DNA of 64,000 nucleotides from Kitasatospora sp. NBC_01250 (GTDB lineage: Bacteria > Actinomycetota > Actinomycetes > Streptomycetales > Streptomycetaceae): NCBI RefSeq assembly GCF_036226465.1, contig NZ_CP108476.1:7130001-7194000 (forward strand). Reading direction: 5' to 3'. Shown piece by piece: positions 20,420 to 28,545 of the stretch. Below the pieces are notes generated by a model. It saw only the letters and a program-made list of their open reading frames with translations, was not told the DNA's origin and ran no database searches. A program made the translations under genes and the position numbers. Positions within the stretch are counted from its first letter, which is position 1; every line of letters begins with the position of its first letter.

Positions 20420-20630
20420 ACCCAAGACCCTATGGGGTCGGGCCCGCATCCGGGGGCCACGAGCGGGCGGAGCTCCGGAACGCGGTGCCGCGGACCGAAA
20501 GGCCGGAAAGCGGGTACAAGGATGACAAGGGGGCAGTCAGGCCATCGTGGTTCGAGATCACGTAGCGTGGGCAGCCTCCCGTCCGCTGTGGCCGGGGGCA
20601 CGGCGGGGACGACGACCTGAAGGGGTCACG

Positions 20631-21854
20631 GTGAGCGACACCACGGGGCAGCAGACCTCCCAGCAGCCACAGCAGCCGGCCGGCCCGGACGGGCCGAAGA
20701 AGGCCAAGCAGCCGGACCGGCCGACCGGCGCCATCCTGGTGGGCCGCCCCTTCGGCGTGCCGATCTACGTCACCCCCACCTGGTTCCTGATCGCCGCCCT
20801 GATCACCTGGCTCTTCGGCGACCAGCTCAGCAACGTGCTGCCGGACCTCGGCTTCACCCGCTACCTGATCGCGCTCTCCTTCGCGATCGCCTTCTACGCC
20901 TCCGTCCTGGTCCACGAGCTCGCCCACACCGTGGTGGCGCTGCGCTACAAGCTCGGCGTGCGCCGGATCCAGCTGCAGTTCTTCGGCGGCGTCTCCGAGA
21001 TCGAGAAGGAGGCCGAGACCCCGGGCCGCGAGTTCTGGCTGGCCTTCGTCGGTCCACTGCTCTCGCTGGTGCTCGGCGGGATCTGCTGGCTCTTCCTGGA
21101 CCTGGTCGAGCTGGAGACCGTGCCCGGCGTGCTGCTGGCCGGCCTGATGGTCGCCAACCTGGTGGTCGCCGTCTTCAACCTGCTGCCAGGCCTGCCGCTG
21201 GACGGCGGGCGGATGCTGCGCGCCGTGGTCTGGGGCATCACCGGGCGCCCGATGACCGGCACCATCGCCGCCGCCTGGGCCGGGCGGGTGCTCGCGCTGG
21301 CCGTGCTGTTCGGCCTGCCCGCCATCGCCGCGGCCCAGGACCACGGCCAGCGCAGCGGTGGCCAGTCGCTGCTCGACTCCGCGCTGGCCGCGGTGCTGGC
21401 CGTGGTGATCTGGAACGGGGCGGGTGGCGCGGTGCGCAACGCCCGGCTCAAGGAGGCGCTGCCGGGCCTGGCGGTGCGCGGCCTGACCCGCCGGGCCGTC
21501 TCGGTGCCCGCCGACACCCCGCTCGCCGAGGCGCTGCGCCGGGCCCGCGAGGCGCAGGCCGGGGCCGTGGTGGTGGCCGACGGGCACGGCGACCCGATCG
21601 CGCTGGTCAAGGAGGCCGCGGTGCTCCAGGTCCCCGAGCACCGCAGGCCCTGGGTTGCGGTGGGGCCGCTGGCCCGCTCGCTGGAACCCGGCCTGCGGAT
21701 CTCGGCCGACCTGGACGGCGAGGAGCTGCTCACCGCGCTGCGCAGCGTGCCCGCCAGCGAGTACCTGGTGGTGGAGGCGGACGGCGCGGTCTACGGGGTG
21801 CTGGCCGTCTCCGACGTCGAGCGGCGCCTGAGCGCGGTGCTCACCGGCCGCTGA
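20631..21854 (+). CDS. Site-2 protease (M50) with C-terminal CBS region
   Basis: Integral-membrane zinc metalloprotease of the site-2 protease family, 407 residues. Zinc motif HELAH in VLVHELAHTV near residue 93, and NLLPGLPLDGGRM near residue 185 supplying the third ligand Asp. About six hydrophobic segments lie between residues 40 and 270. The last 130 residues look like a CBS pair (VSVPADTPLAEALRR, SEYLVVEADGAVYGVLAVSDV). Members cleave transmembrane anti-sigma factors or similar substrates; the target here is unknown. GTG 20631 has AGGGG five bases upstream. A basic, disordered N-terminal 35 residues precede the first membrane segment. Confidence 0.92.
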   Translation: MSDTTGQQTSQQPQQPAGPDGPKKAKQPDRPTGAILVGRPFGVPIYVTPTWFLIAALITWLFGDQLSNVLPDLGFTRYLIALSFAIAFYASVLVHELAHTVVALRYKLGVRRIQLQFFGGVSEIEKEAETPGREFWLAFVGPLLSLVLGGICWLFLDLVELETVPGVLLAGLMVANLVVAVFNLLPGLPLDGGRMLRAVVWGITGRPMTGTIAAAWAGRVLALAVLFGLPAIAAAQDHGQRSGGQSLLDSALAAVLAVVIWNGAGGAVRNARLKEALPGLAVRGLTRRAVSVPADTPLAEALRRAREAQAGAVVVADGHGDPIALVKEAAVLQVPEHRRPWVAVGPLARSLEPGLRISADLDGEELLTALRSVPASEYLVVEADGAVYGVLAVSDVERRLSAVLTGR

Positions 21855-21930
21855 CCGTCCACCGGCCGGCCGCCGGGGTGCGCCGACGGGCGGCGCGGAG
21901 CGGTGCGCGGGTCGGGATAGGATTGTCCGC

Positions 21931-22887
21931 ATGTCCGAACCGACCGGTGCCACCCGCAGGCGGGGGCCATTCACGGTCGGGGACCAGGTACAGCTGACCG
22001 ACCCCAAGGGCCGTCACTACACGTTCACGCTCGAAGCCGGGAAGAACTTCCACACCCACAAGGGTGCGTTCCCCCACGACGAGCTGATCGGTGCCCCCGA
22101 GGGCACTGTCGTGCGCACCACGGGGAACGTTCCCTATCTCGCGCTGCGCCCCCTGCTCCCCGACTACGTCCTGTCCATGCCGCGTGGTGCGGCCGTGATC
22201 TACCCGAAGGACGCGGGGCAGATCCTGGCCATGGCCGACATCTTCGCCGGCGCCAGGGTGGTGGAGGCGGGTGTCGGCTCCGGTGCGCTGAGCACCTACC
22301 TGCTGCGCGCGGTCGGCGACACCGGCATGCTCGCCTCCTACGAGCGCCGCGAGGACTTCGCGGACATCGCCCGCAAGAACGTCGAGCGCTACTTCGGCGG
22401 CCCGCACCCGGCCTGGAAGCTCACGGTCGGGGACCTCCAGGACAACCTGGTGGAGTCCGAGGTCGACCGGATCATCCTGGACATGCTGGCGCCCTGGGAG
22501 TGCCTGGACGTCGCCGCCAAGGCGCTCGTCCCCGGCGGCCTGATCTGCTGCTACGTGGCCACCACCACGCAGCTCTCGCGCACCGTCGAGGCGCTGCGCG
22601 AGCACGGCAACTTCACCGAGCCGCAGTCCTGGGAGACCATGGTCCGCACCTGGCACGTGGAGGGCCTGGCGGTCCGCCCGGACCACCGGATGATCGGCCA
22701 CACCGGCTTCCTGCTCACCTCCCGTCGGCTCGCCGACGGCGTCGAGCCGCCGCTGCGCCGCCGCCGCCCCGCCAAGGGCGCCTACGGCGAAGACTACGAC
22801 AACGGGGCACCCGAGCCCACCCTGGCCGAGCGGGCCGCCGCCCGCGCCGCCGCCCGGGAAGCCACCCCGGTGATCGACCAGGACTGA
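21931..22887 (+). CDS. trmI: tRNA (adenine-58-N1)-methyltransferase TrmI
   Basis: SAM-dependent methyltransferase that forms m1A58 in the T-loop of tRNA; cytosolic, homotetrameric in known members. 318 residues: the small N-terminal beta-domain (residues 1-90, including RGPFTVGDQVQLTD), then the Rossmann domain with motif I VVEAGVGSGALSTY near residue 111, acidic loop YERREDF, and ILDMLAPWE near residue 180. The C-terminal 40 residues are a charged tail. In streptomycetes this gene lies just upstream of the proteasome locus, as here. Confidence 0.93.
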   Translation: MSEPTGATRRRGPFTVGDQVQLTDPKGRHYTFTLEAGKNFHTHKGAFPHDELIGAPEGTVVRTTGNVPYLALRPLLPDYVLSMPRGAAVIYPKDAGQILAMADIFAGARVVEAGVGSGALSTYLLRAVGDTGMLASYERREDFADIARKNVERYFGGPHPAWKLTVGDLQDNLVESEVDRIILDMLAPWECLDVAAKALVPGGLICCYVATTTQLSRTVEALREHGNFTEPQSWETMVRTWHVEGLAVRPDHRMIGHTGFLLTSRRLADGVEPPLRRRRPAKGAYGEDYDNGAPEPTLAERAAARAAAREATPVIDQD

Positions 22888-22901
22888 CACACCGTCCGCC
22901 C

Positions 22902-22953
22902 GCGGGGCGGCGCTGCCCACCTGTGTGTGGGGAGCGCCGCCCCGCCGGTTTTT
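22902..22953 (+). terminator. Intrinsic terminator after trmI
   Basis: A 13-bp stem GCGGGGCGGCGCT (22902-22914) with AGCGCCGCCCCGC (22933-22945) is followed by GCCGG and five T residues (22949-22953). The loop contains a further CCCAC/GTGGG stem. This is the most canonical rho-independent terminator in the window. Confidence 0.85.
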
Positions 22954-23050
22954 GCGGGCGGCCCCGGACAGCCCCCCGTGCGGGCCCTGGCCCGGTGATG
23001 TGCGACGATGCTGCCCACACACGTTCACCCCGGTTGGTGGAGGGGACCTC

Positions 23051-23686
23051 TTGGCGGACGCAGCGGACGCGGCGCTCGATCTGGCACACACGACCCAGTC
23101 GCCCGCGGGCCGGCCGGAACCCGGCGCGGCCGCCCGCTCGGGCCCCTGGAGATGGGGCGCGGTGGCCGCCGCGTGCGCCGCCCTGGTGGCCGGCACGATG
23201 GCCGCCGCCCCCGGCGTCGCCCCCACGGCCCGGAGCGCCGCAGGCAGCGCCAGCGGTCGGCCGCACGCCCTGCCGGCCGGCCAGGCGCCGGACGCCGCGC
23301 AGGCCCAGCTCCCGTTGGACTGCGGCCCGCTGCCCACCGCGGTCTCGGTCAGCTTCGCCGCCGACCTCGGCGACGGCACCCCGGTCACGGTGGCCGCCGC
23401 GCACTGCCAGGCCGGCGGCGGCTCCGCCCCCGACGGTGTCTTCATCCTCGTGGCCGGCCCCGACGGGCACCCCGTCGTGCACGACACCCTGCTGCGCTGG
23501 CAGGAGGGCTTCACCGTCACCCGCCTCGCGCTGCGCTCCGACGGCGCCGTCACGGCCCTCGCCAAGGGCTACTCCACGAACGACGTACCGCGCTGCTGCC
23601 CGGATCTGAACGTGCAGTTCGACTGGACCCGGCAGGGCGCCGGCTACCAGCGGACCCAGCACGACACCCCGTCGGCCGCAGCCTGA
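23051..23686 (+). CDS. Membrane-anchored secreted protein of unknown function
   Basis: I do not recognise a characterised family. 211 residues from TTG 23051, chosen because GGTGGAGGGGA lies just upstream. A cytosolic N-terminus of about 35 residues is followed by one membrane segment (WGAVAAACAALVAGTMAAAPG, near residues 37-57), a low-complexity Ala/Gly linker, and an extracytoplasmic domain of about 120 residues with four cysteines (LDCGP, AAHCQ, PRCCPD) likely to form disulfides. The domain resembles the LppP/LprE type of actinobacterial secreted proteins in its beta-rich pattern, but that is a weak impression. It is flanked by terminators, so it is probably monocistronic. Confidence 0.72.
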   Translation: MADAADAALDLAHTTQSPAGRPEPGAAARSGPWRWGAVAAACAALVAGTMAAAPGVAPTARSAAGSASGRPHALPAGQAPDAAQAQLPLDCGPLPTAVSVSFAADLGDGTPVTVAAAHCQAGGGSAPDGVFILVAGPDGHPVVHDTLLRWQEGFTVTRLALRSDGAVTALAKGYSTNDVPRCCPDLNVQFDWTRQGAGYQRTQHDTPSAAA

Positions 23687-23830
23687 CGGGGTGTCAGAAG
23701 ACTCTTCGGGACGCCCTGCGGGCCGGAGCACCGGCGCCGACCTCACGTTCGAACGGCGCCGACCCGACCGAGTGCGCTCCGGCGGGCCGGTGCCCGGCCG
23801 GCGGGCCCGCCACCGGCCGGCCCGTTCACT
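23687..23830. other. Short convergent spacer
   Basis: The stretch between the convergent membrane-protein and ferredoxin genes includes CCGGCCGG-rich sequence near 23790-23822 that could fold, but no clean terminator stem was found. Confidence 0.3.
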
Positions 23831-24133
23831 TCACTCCGCGTCCGGGCCGTAGACCTCGACGCGGTCCGCGGCCCGGCGGACGTGGATGCAGTCGCCCGGG
23901 CAGTCGCGCACCGAGTCGACCACGTCCTGAAGCAGCGTCAGCGGCACCGGGACGCTCTGACCCGGCTGCTGGCGCAACTCGTCGTCCTCGCCCTTCACAT
24001 AGGCCAGCCCGTCGATGTCCAGCTCGAAGACCTCCGGTGCGTACTGGACGCAGATCCCGTCACCGGTGCAGAGGTCCTGATCGATCCACACCTCGAGCTG
24101 CTCGGCAGCGCCGGTCCCACTGGTCACTGACAT
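23831..24133 (-). CDS. Small ferredoxin
   Basis: Cytosolic electron carrier of 100 residues with one iron-sulfur cluster. LCTGDGICVQYAPEVFEL (near residues 22-39) gives two cysteines five residues apart, and VRDCPGDCI near the C-terminus supplies the rest. The spacing, with Gly-Asp where a cluster Cys of 4Fe ferredoxins would be, favours a [3Fe-4S] type like those feeding cytochrome P450s; no P450 is nearby. ATG 24133 is chosen over an upstream reading because GGAAGTGGG precedes it. Divergent from mpa/arc with a 254-base spacer. Confidence 0.88.
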   Translation of the reverse strand: MSVTSGTGAAEQLEVWIDQDLCTGDGICVQYAPEVFELDIDGLAYVKGEDDELRQQPGQSVPVPLTLLQDVVDSVRDCPGDCIHVRRAADRVEVYGPDAE

Positions 24134-24323
24134 CCCACTTCCTGCCGTTCTGATCCGCTGTCCGACGATCCGTCCAGGAGGAACGGTCACGATCGGGTAT
24201 TGACTCGCTCGACCATACATCCGGCCGCTTTCCCGAGGGGTGCGGTGGGTATCTGGTTGGCAGAGGGGAAGCACACACGGGTGAAGATCGGACACACCCC
24301 TTCCGTCTTTCTTGATCTAGGGG

Positions 24324-24351
24324 TTTACACGACCCCTGGTGCAGGTAGGGT
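24324..24351 (+). promoter_or_regulatory. Promoter of mpa/arc
   Basis: TTTACA (24324-24329) and TAGGGT (24346-24351) are 16 bases apart, with the ribosome binding site GGAGGAGGTGAGG at 24372-24384 following. The same TAGGGT -10 sequence recurs before pup. The rest of the 24134-24387 spacer shows no further feature I can support. Confidence 0.5.
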
Positions 24352-24387
24352 CTGGAAGCATCCCGCTCCCCGGAGGAGGTGAGGACC

Positions 24388-26154
24388 GTGGCAGCCCACG
24401 AAGACGACTACAACCGCAGTGCCGGAAAGCCCGCCCGTGGTTCCGACGAGGCCGCACAGGTCTCGTACCTGGAGCAGGAGATCGCCGTGCTGCGTCGCAA
24501 GCTGGCCGACTCTCCGCGCTCTTCGAGGGTTCTCGAAGACCGGATCGTCGAGCTCCAGACCAACCTGGCCGGGGTGACCGCGCAGAACGAGCGGCTCGCC
24601 GCCACGCTGCGCGAAGCCCGCGACCAGATCGTCGCCCTGAAGGAGGAGGTCGACCGGCTCGCTCAGCCGCCGGCCGGCTTCGGTACCTTCCTCGCCCAGA
24701 ACGAGGACGGTACCGCCGACATCTTCACCGGCGGTCGCAAGCTGCGGGTCAACGTCAGCCCCACCATCGAGCTGGACGAGCTGCGCCGTGGGCAGGAGGT
24801 CCTGCTCAACGAGGCGCTCAACGTCGTCGACGCCTTCGCCTTCGAGTCGATCGGCGATCTGGTCACCCTCAAGGAGGTGCTGGAGGACGGCGAACGCGCG
24901 CTGGTCGTCGGGCACACCGACGAGGAGCGGGTGGTGCGGCTGGCCGAGCCGCTGCGCGAGATCACCCTGCGCCCGGGCGACGCCCTGTTGATGGAGCCGC
25001 GCTCCGGCTACGTCTACGAGGTGGTCCCCAAGTCCGAGGTCGAGGAGCTGGTCCTCGAAGAGGTCCCGGACATCGACTACCGGCAGATCGGCGGCCTGAG
25101 CAACCAGATCGAGCAGATCCGCGACGCGGTCGAGCTGCCCTACCTGCACGCCGACCTCTTCAAGGAGTACGAGCTGCGCCCGCCCAAGGGGGTGCTGCTC
25201 TACGGCCCGCCCGGCTGCGGCAAGACGCTGATCGCCAAGGCGGTGGCCAACTCGCTGGCGAAGAAGGTGGCCGAGGTCACCGGGCGGCCCCAGGGCAAGA
25301 GCTACTTCCTCAACATCAAGGGCCCCGAGCTGCTCAACAAGTACGTCGGCGAGACCGAGCGGCAGATCCGCCTGGTCTTCCAGCGGGCTCGGGAGAAGGC
25401 CAGCGAGGGCACACCCGTCATCGTCTTCTTCGACGAGATGGAGTCGCTCTTCCGCACCCGTGGCTCCGGCGTCAGCTCGGACGTGGAGAACACCATCGTC
25501 CCCCAGCTGCTCGCCGAGATCGACGGCGTGGAGGGCCTGGAGAACGTCATCGTGATCGGCGCCTCCAACCGCGAGGACATGATCGACCCGGCGATCCTGC
25601 GCCCGGGCCGGCTCGACGTCAAGATCAAGATCGAGCGTCCGGACGCCGAGGCCGCCAAGGACATCTTCTCCAAGTACCTCAAGAACTCGCTGCCGTTCCA
25701 CCCCGACGACCTCAAGGAGCACGACGGCTCGGTGGACAGCACCGTCGCCGCCATGATCCAGTCCGTGGTCGAGCGGATGTACGGCGAGACCGAGGAGAAC
25801 CGCTTCCTGGAGGTCACCTACGCCAACGGTGACAAGGAGGTCCTGTACTTCAAGGACTTCAACTCCGGCGCCATGATCCAGAACATCGTGGACCGGGCCA
25901 AGAAGATGGCGATCAAGGACTTCCTCGACCACGGCCAGCGCGGCCTGCGCGTCTCCCACCTGCTCGCCGCCTGCGTGGACGAGTTCAAGGAGAACGAGGA
26001 CCTCCCGAACACCACCAACCCGGACGACTGGGCCCGGATCTCCGGCAAGAAGGGCGAGCGGATCGTGTTCATCCGCACCCTGGTCACCGGCAAGCAGGGC
26101 GCCGAGTCCGGCCGTTCGATCGACACCGTCGCCAACACCGGACAGTACCTCTGA
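24388..26154 (+). CDS. mpa: Proteasome-associated AAA ATPase Mpa/ARC
   Basis: Hexameric AAA+ unfoldase that recognises Pup through its N-terminal coiled coil and feeds pupylated proteins into the 20S proteasome; called ARC in many actinobacteria. 588 residues: coiled coil about residues 25-80, two OB folds about 90-230, AAA domain with Walker A GPPGCGKT near residue 272, Walker B VIVFFDEME near 345 and arginine finger region RPGRLD near 408. It ends in GQYL, the C-terminal Gln-Tyr-Leu proteasome-docking tail. GTG 24388 follows a strong GGAGGAGG; GTG 24379 is less well placed. First gene of the proteasome locus. Confidence 0.97.
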   Translation: MAAHEDDYNRSAGKPARGSDEAAQVSYLEQEIAVLRRKLADSPRSSRVLEDRIVELQTNLAGVTAQNERLAATLREARDQIVALKEEVDRLAQPPAGFGTFLAQNEDGTADIFTGGRKLRVNVSPTIELDELRRGQEVLLNEALNVVDAFAFESIGDLVTLKEVLEDGERALVVGHTDEERVVRLAEPLREITLRPGDALLMEPRSGYVYEVVPKSEVEELVLEEVPDIDYRQIGGLSNQIEQIRDAVELPYLHADLFKEYELRPPKGVLLYGPPGCGKTLIAKAVANSLAKKVAEVTGRPQGKSYFLNIKGPELLNKYVGETERQIRLVFQRAREKASEGTPVIVFFDEMESLFRTRGSGVSSDVENTIVPQLLAEIDGVEGLENVIVIGASNREDMIDPAILRPGRLDVKIKIERPDAEAAKDIFSKYLKNSLPFHPDDLKEHDGSVDSTVAAMIQSVVERMYGETEENRFLEVTYANGDKEVLYFKDFNSGAMIQNIVDRAKKMAIKDFLDHGQRGLRVSHLLAACVDEFKENEDLPNTTNPDDWARISGKKGERIVFIRTLVTGKQGAESGRSIDTVANTGQYL

Positions 26155-26170
26155 CAACGCCAGGCACGAC

Positions 26171-26206
26171 CCGCGGCTGACGGATCCAACGGACCGTCAG
26201 CCGCGG
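26171..26206 (+). terminator. Hairpin between mpa and dop
   Basis: CCGCGGCTGACGG (26171-26183) and CCGTCAGCCGCGG (26194-26206) are exact complements around a ten-base loop, 17 bases after the mpa stop codon. dop thus seems to be at least partly independently transcribed. Confidence 0.65.
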
Positions 26207-26268
26207 TGCACAGCAGGGACGTCGGTGTCCCGCCCGCTAGGGGCGGGGCGACGGGCAAGGAGGGCCGC

Positions 26269-27780
26269 ATGACCGTAAGGCGCGTGATGGGCATCGAGAC
26301 CGAGTACGGGATCTCCGTACCCGGACACCCCAACGCCAACGCCATGCTCACCTCGTCCCAGATCGTCAACGCCTACGCGGCGGCGATGCACCGGGCGCGC
26401 CGCGCCCGCTGGGACTTCGAGGAGGAGAACCCGCTGCGGGACGCGAGGGGATTCGACCTCGCCCGGGAGGTGGCCGACGCGAGCCAGCTCACCGACGAGG
26501 ACATCGGTCTGGCCAACATCATCCTGACCAACGGGGCCCGCTTCTACGTCGACCACGCCCACCCCGAGTACAGCTCGCCTGAGGTCACCAACCCGCGCGA
26601 CGCCGTGCTGTGGGACAAGGCCGGCGAGCGCATCATGGCCGAGGCCGCCGCCCGCGCGCTGGAGCTGCCCAACGGGCAGAACATCCTGCTGTACAAGAAC
26701 AACACGGACAACAAGGGCGCCTCCTACGGCACCCACGAGAACTACCTGATGCAGCGGGCCACCCCGTTCGCCGACATCGTGCGCCACCTCACCCCGTTCT
26801 TCGTCTGCCGCCAGGTGGTCACCGGCGCCGGCCGGGTCGGCATCGGCCAGGACGGCTCCGCGAACGGCTTCCAGATCAGCCAGCGCGCCGACTACTTCGA
26901 GGTCGAGGTCGGCCTGGAGACCACCCTCAAGCGCCCGATCATCAACACCCGCGACGAACCGCACGCGGACGCCGAGAAGTACCGCCGGCTGCACGTGATC
27001 ATCGGCGACGCCAACCTCTCGGAGATCTCCACCTACCTCAAGCTCGGCACCACCTCGCTGGTGCTGTCGATGATCGAGGACGGCTTCATCGCCGTCGACC
27101 TCGCCGTCGACCAGCCGGTGCGCACCCTGCACCGGGTCTCCCACGACCCCTCGCTGCAGTACCTCATCACACTGCGCAACGGCCGCAAACTCACCGCGGT
27201 CCAGTTGCAGTCGGAGTACTACGAGCTGGCCCGCAAGTACGTCGAGGACCGCTACGGACACGACGCCGACGAGCAGACCAAGGACGTGCTCTCCCGCTGG
27301 GAGGACGTGCTGGGCCGGCTGGAACGCGATCCGATGAGCCTGTCGAAGCAGCTCGACTGGATCGCCAAGAAGGAGCTCCTGGAGGGCTACCGGCAGCGCG
27401 ACGGGCTCGACTGGGACAACCCCCGGCTGCACCTGGTCGACCTCCAGTACAGCGACGTCCGCGAGGCCAAGGGCCTCTACAACCGCCTGGTCGCCCGGGG
27501 CCGCTTCGAGCGCCTGCTGACCGAGGAGGACGTGCTGCGCGCCGTCCACCAGCCCCCCGAGGACACCCGGGCCTACTTCCGCGGCCGCTGCCTGGACCAG
27601 TACGCCGAGCACGTCGCCGCGGCCTCCTGGGACTCCGTGATCTTCGACCTGCCGGGGCGCGACTCGCTCCAGCGGGTGCCCACCCTGGAGCCGCTGCGCG
27701 GCACCCGCAACCACGTCAAGGAGCTGCTGGACCGCTGCCGCACCGCGGAGGAGCTGGTCCGCTTCCTTTCCGGTGGGTGA
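26269..27780 (+). CDS. dop: Depupylase/Pup deamidase Dop
   Basis: ATP-dependent hydrolase of the carboxylate-amine ligase (glutamine synthetase-like) fold that removes Pup from substrates and, where Pup ends in Gln, deamidates it. 503 residues. GIETEYGIS near residue 8 is the nucleotide-binding N-terminal strand, HAHPEYSSPEVTNPRDA near residue 92 carries the catalytic Asp/Glu set, and NNTDNKGASYGTHENYL and INTRDEPHAD are shared with PafA. Because Pup in this genome already ends in Glu, its main job here should be depupylation. ATG 26269 has AAGGAGGG upstream. Confidence 0.96.
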   Translation: MTVRRVMGIETEYGISVPGHPNANAMLTSSQIVNAYAAAMHRARRARWDFEEENPLRDARGFDLAREVADASQLTDEDIGLANIILTNGARFYVDHAHPEYSSPEVTNPRDAVLWDKAGERIMAEAAARALELPNGQNILLYKNNTDNKGASYGTHENYLMQRATPFADIVRHLTPFFVCRQVVTGAGRVGIGQDGSANGFQISQRADYFEVEVGLETTLKRPIINTRDEPHADAEKYRRLHVIIGDANLSEISTYLKLGTTSLVLSMIEDGFIAVDLAVDQPVRTLHRVSHDPSLQYLITLRNGRKLTAVQLQSEYYELARKYVEDRYGHDADEQTKDVLSRWEDVLGRLERDPMSLSKQLDWIAKKELLEGYRQRDGLDWDNPRLHLVDLQYSDVREAKGLYNRLVARGRFERLLTEEDVLRAVHQPPEDTRAYFRGRCLDQYAEHVAAASWDSVIFDLPGRDSLQRVPTLEPLRGTRNHVKELLDRCRTAEELVRFLSGG

Positions 27781-27875
27781 CTGATCGCTGACGTGGGGTG
27801 AAACAGTCCCGGCGGGGAATCATCCAGGTGCGGTCCGAGCGTTCATCAAGGAGCAGGACCGAACGGCGATCCGGC

Positions 27876-27941
27876 CGTGTCCGCGGCACCCGTGGACACG
27901 ATCCAAACGGGCAGCGCTAGTCGCCACCCGGTGTATAGGGT
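27876..27941 (+). promoter_or_regulatory. Inverted repeat and -10 box upstream of pup
   Basis: CGTGTCC (27876-27882) and GGACACG (27894-27900) form an inverted repeat that may end dop transcription or bind a regulator. TAGGGT at 27936-27941 is a candidate -10 for pup, identical to that of mpa; no convincing -35 lies upstream. The ribosome binding site GGGGTGAGGG precedes ATG 27996. Confidence 0.4.
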
Positions 27942-27995
27942 CTGAGCAGCAAGCCCGGACCAACGTGCCAGACGAATGCGAGCGGGGTGAGGGAC

Positions 27996-28214
27996 ATGGC
28001 GACCAAGGACACCGGCGGCGGCCAGCAGCGGGCCAACCGCTCCTCGGATGAGGTCGAGGAGCAGGCCGCGGAGGCGCAGCAGTCCGAGGAGCTCAAGGAG
28101 CGCCAGGAGAAGCTGGGCGAGGACGTCGATTCCGTACTGGACGAAATCGACGAAGTACTCGAGTCGAACGCCGAGGACTTTGTCCGGGGATTTGTCCAGA
28201 AGGGCGGCGAGTAG
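27996..28214 (+). CDS. pup: Prokaryotic ubiquitin-like protein Pup
   Basis: Protein tag of 72 residues, largely disordered in solution, whose C-terminal glutamate is ligated to substrate lysines by PafA. The sequence has the usual acidic, Gln/Glu-rich body, the helix-forming region VDSVLDEIDEVLESNAEDFV that binds the Mpa coiled coil, and ends VRGFVQKGGE. The terminal residue is encoded by GAG, so it is Glu, not the Gln of mycobacterial Pup, and no deamidation is needed. ATG 27996 follows GGGGTGAGGGAC; the second residue and length match streptomycete Pup. Confidence 0.97.
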   Translation: MATKDTGGGQQRANRSSDEVEEQAAEAQQSEELKERQEKLGEDVDSVLDEIDEVLESNAEDFVRGFVQKGGE

Positions 28215-28304
28215 TCCGTATCCGAATCGCATTTCGCGGAGCAGTGCCGAAATGCGGTCGGGTATCGGTGAGCGCTGATGCCGTAAAAGAACCGATCGGA
28301 TGGA

Positions 28305-28340
28305 ACGCGCTGCAGGCGCCCTGTCGTGCCTGCAGCGCGT
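28305..28340 (+). terminator. 13-bp hairpin between pup and prcB
   Basis: ACGCGCTGCAGGC (28305-28317) and its exact complement GCCTGCAGCGCGT (28328-28340) flank a ten-base loop, 90 bases after pup. There is no T run. It probably terminates or attenuates the pup transcript, so prcBA expression would be lower than that of pup or would need an internal start. Confidence 0.6.
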
Positions 28341-28369
28341 CCCGTTCTGCCCGCGCCGGCGCCGGGTGC

Positions 28370-28545
28370 CGGTCTCTTGCGACCGAGCCCGCCGAGCATG
28401 TGGATCACGACCACGAAACGGGTAGGGTCCGTGGCATCCTCTGCTTCGCGCGCGGCGCGGCGCTGGGACAGCAATGCGGGACCGGCTCGACGCCCCTCGC
28501 CGGGCCGCTGACTACCTGGAAGGAATCGTGTGGAAGCCAACATGA
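28370..28545 (+). pseudogene. Remnant of an endonuclease VII-like (His-Me finger) gene
   Basis: Between pup and prcB, streptomycetes that I recall carry a recombination endonuclease VII-like gene. Here one frame reads PAEHVDHDHETGRVRGILCF then ARGAALGQQ (28388-28465), where intact relatives have CNxALG; the zinc Cys and catalytic Asn of that motif are replaced. The expected C-terminus, RDRLDAPRRAADYLEG then IVWKPT and a stop at 28543-28545, is present but in another frame, shifted just after GQ. The N-terminal half with its first Cys pairs is not recognisable and is partly replaced by a hairpin. The remnant overlaps the prcB start by 16 bases, as coupled genes do. I consider it inactive. Confidence 0.75.

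Noticed and set aside
23687..24133. CRISPR, tRNA or insertion-sequence features anywhere in the window
   Set aside because: I looked for regular spacer arrays, tRNA-like cloverleafs, terminal inverted repeats with transposase frames and attachment sites and found none; the only arrays are the protein-coding DUF11 modules and the short repeats listed.
24325..26157. Long open frame antisense to mpa
   Set aside because: No motifs; the opposite strand has an intact, motif-complete AAA ATPase.
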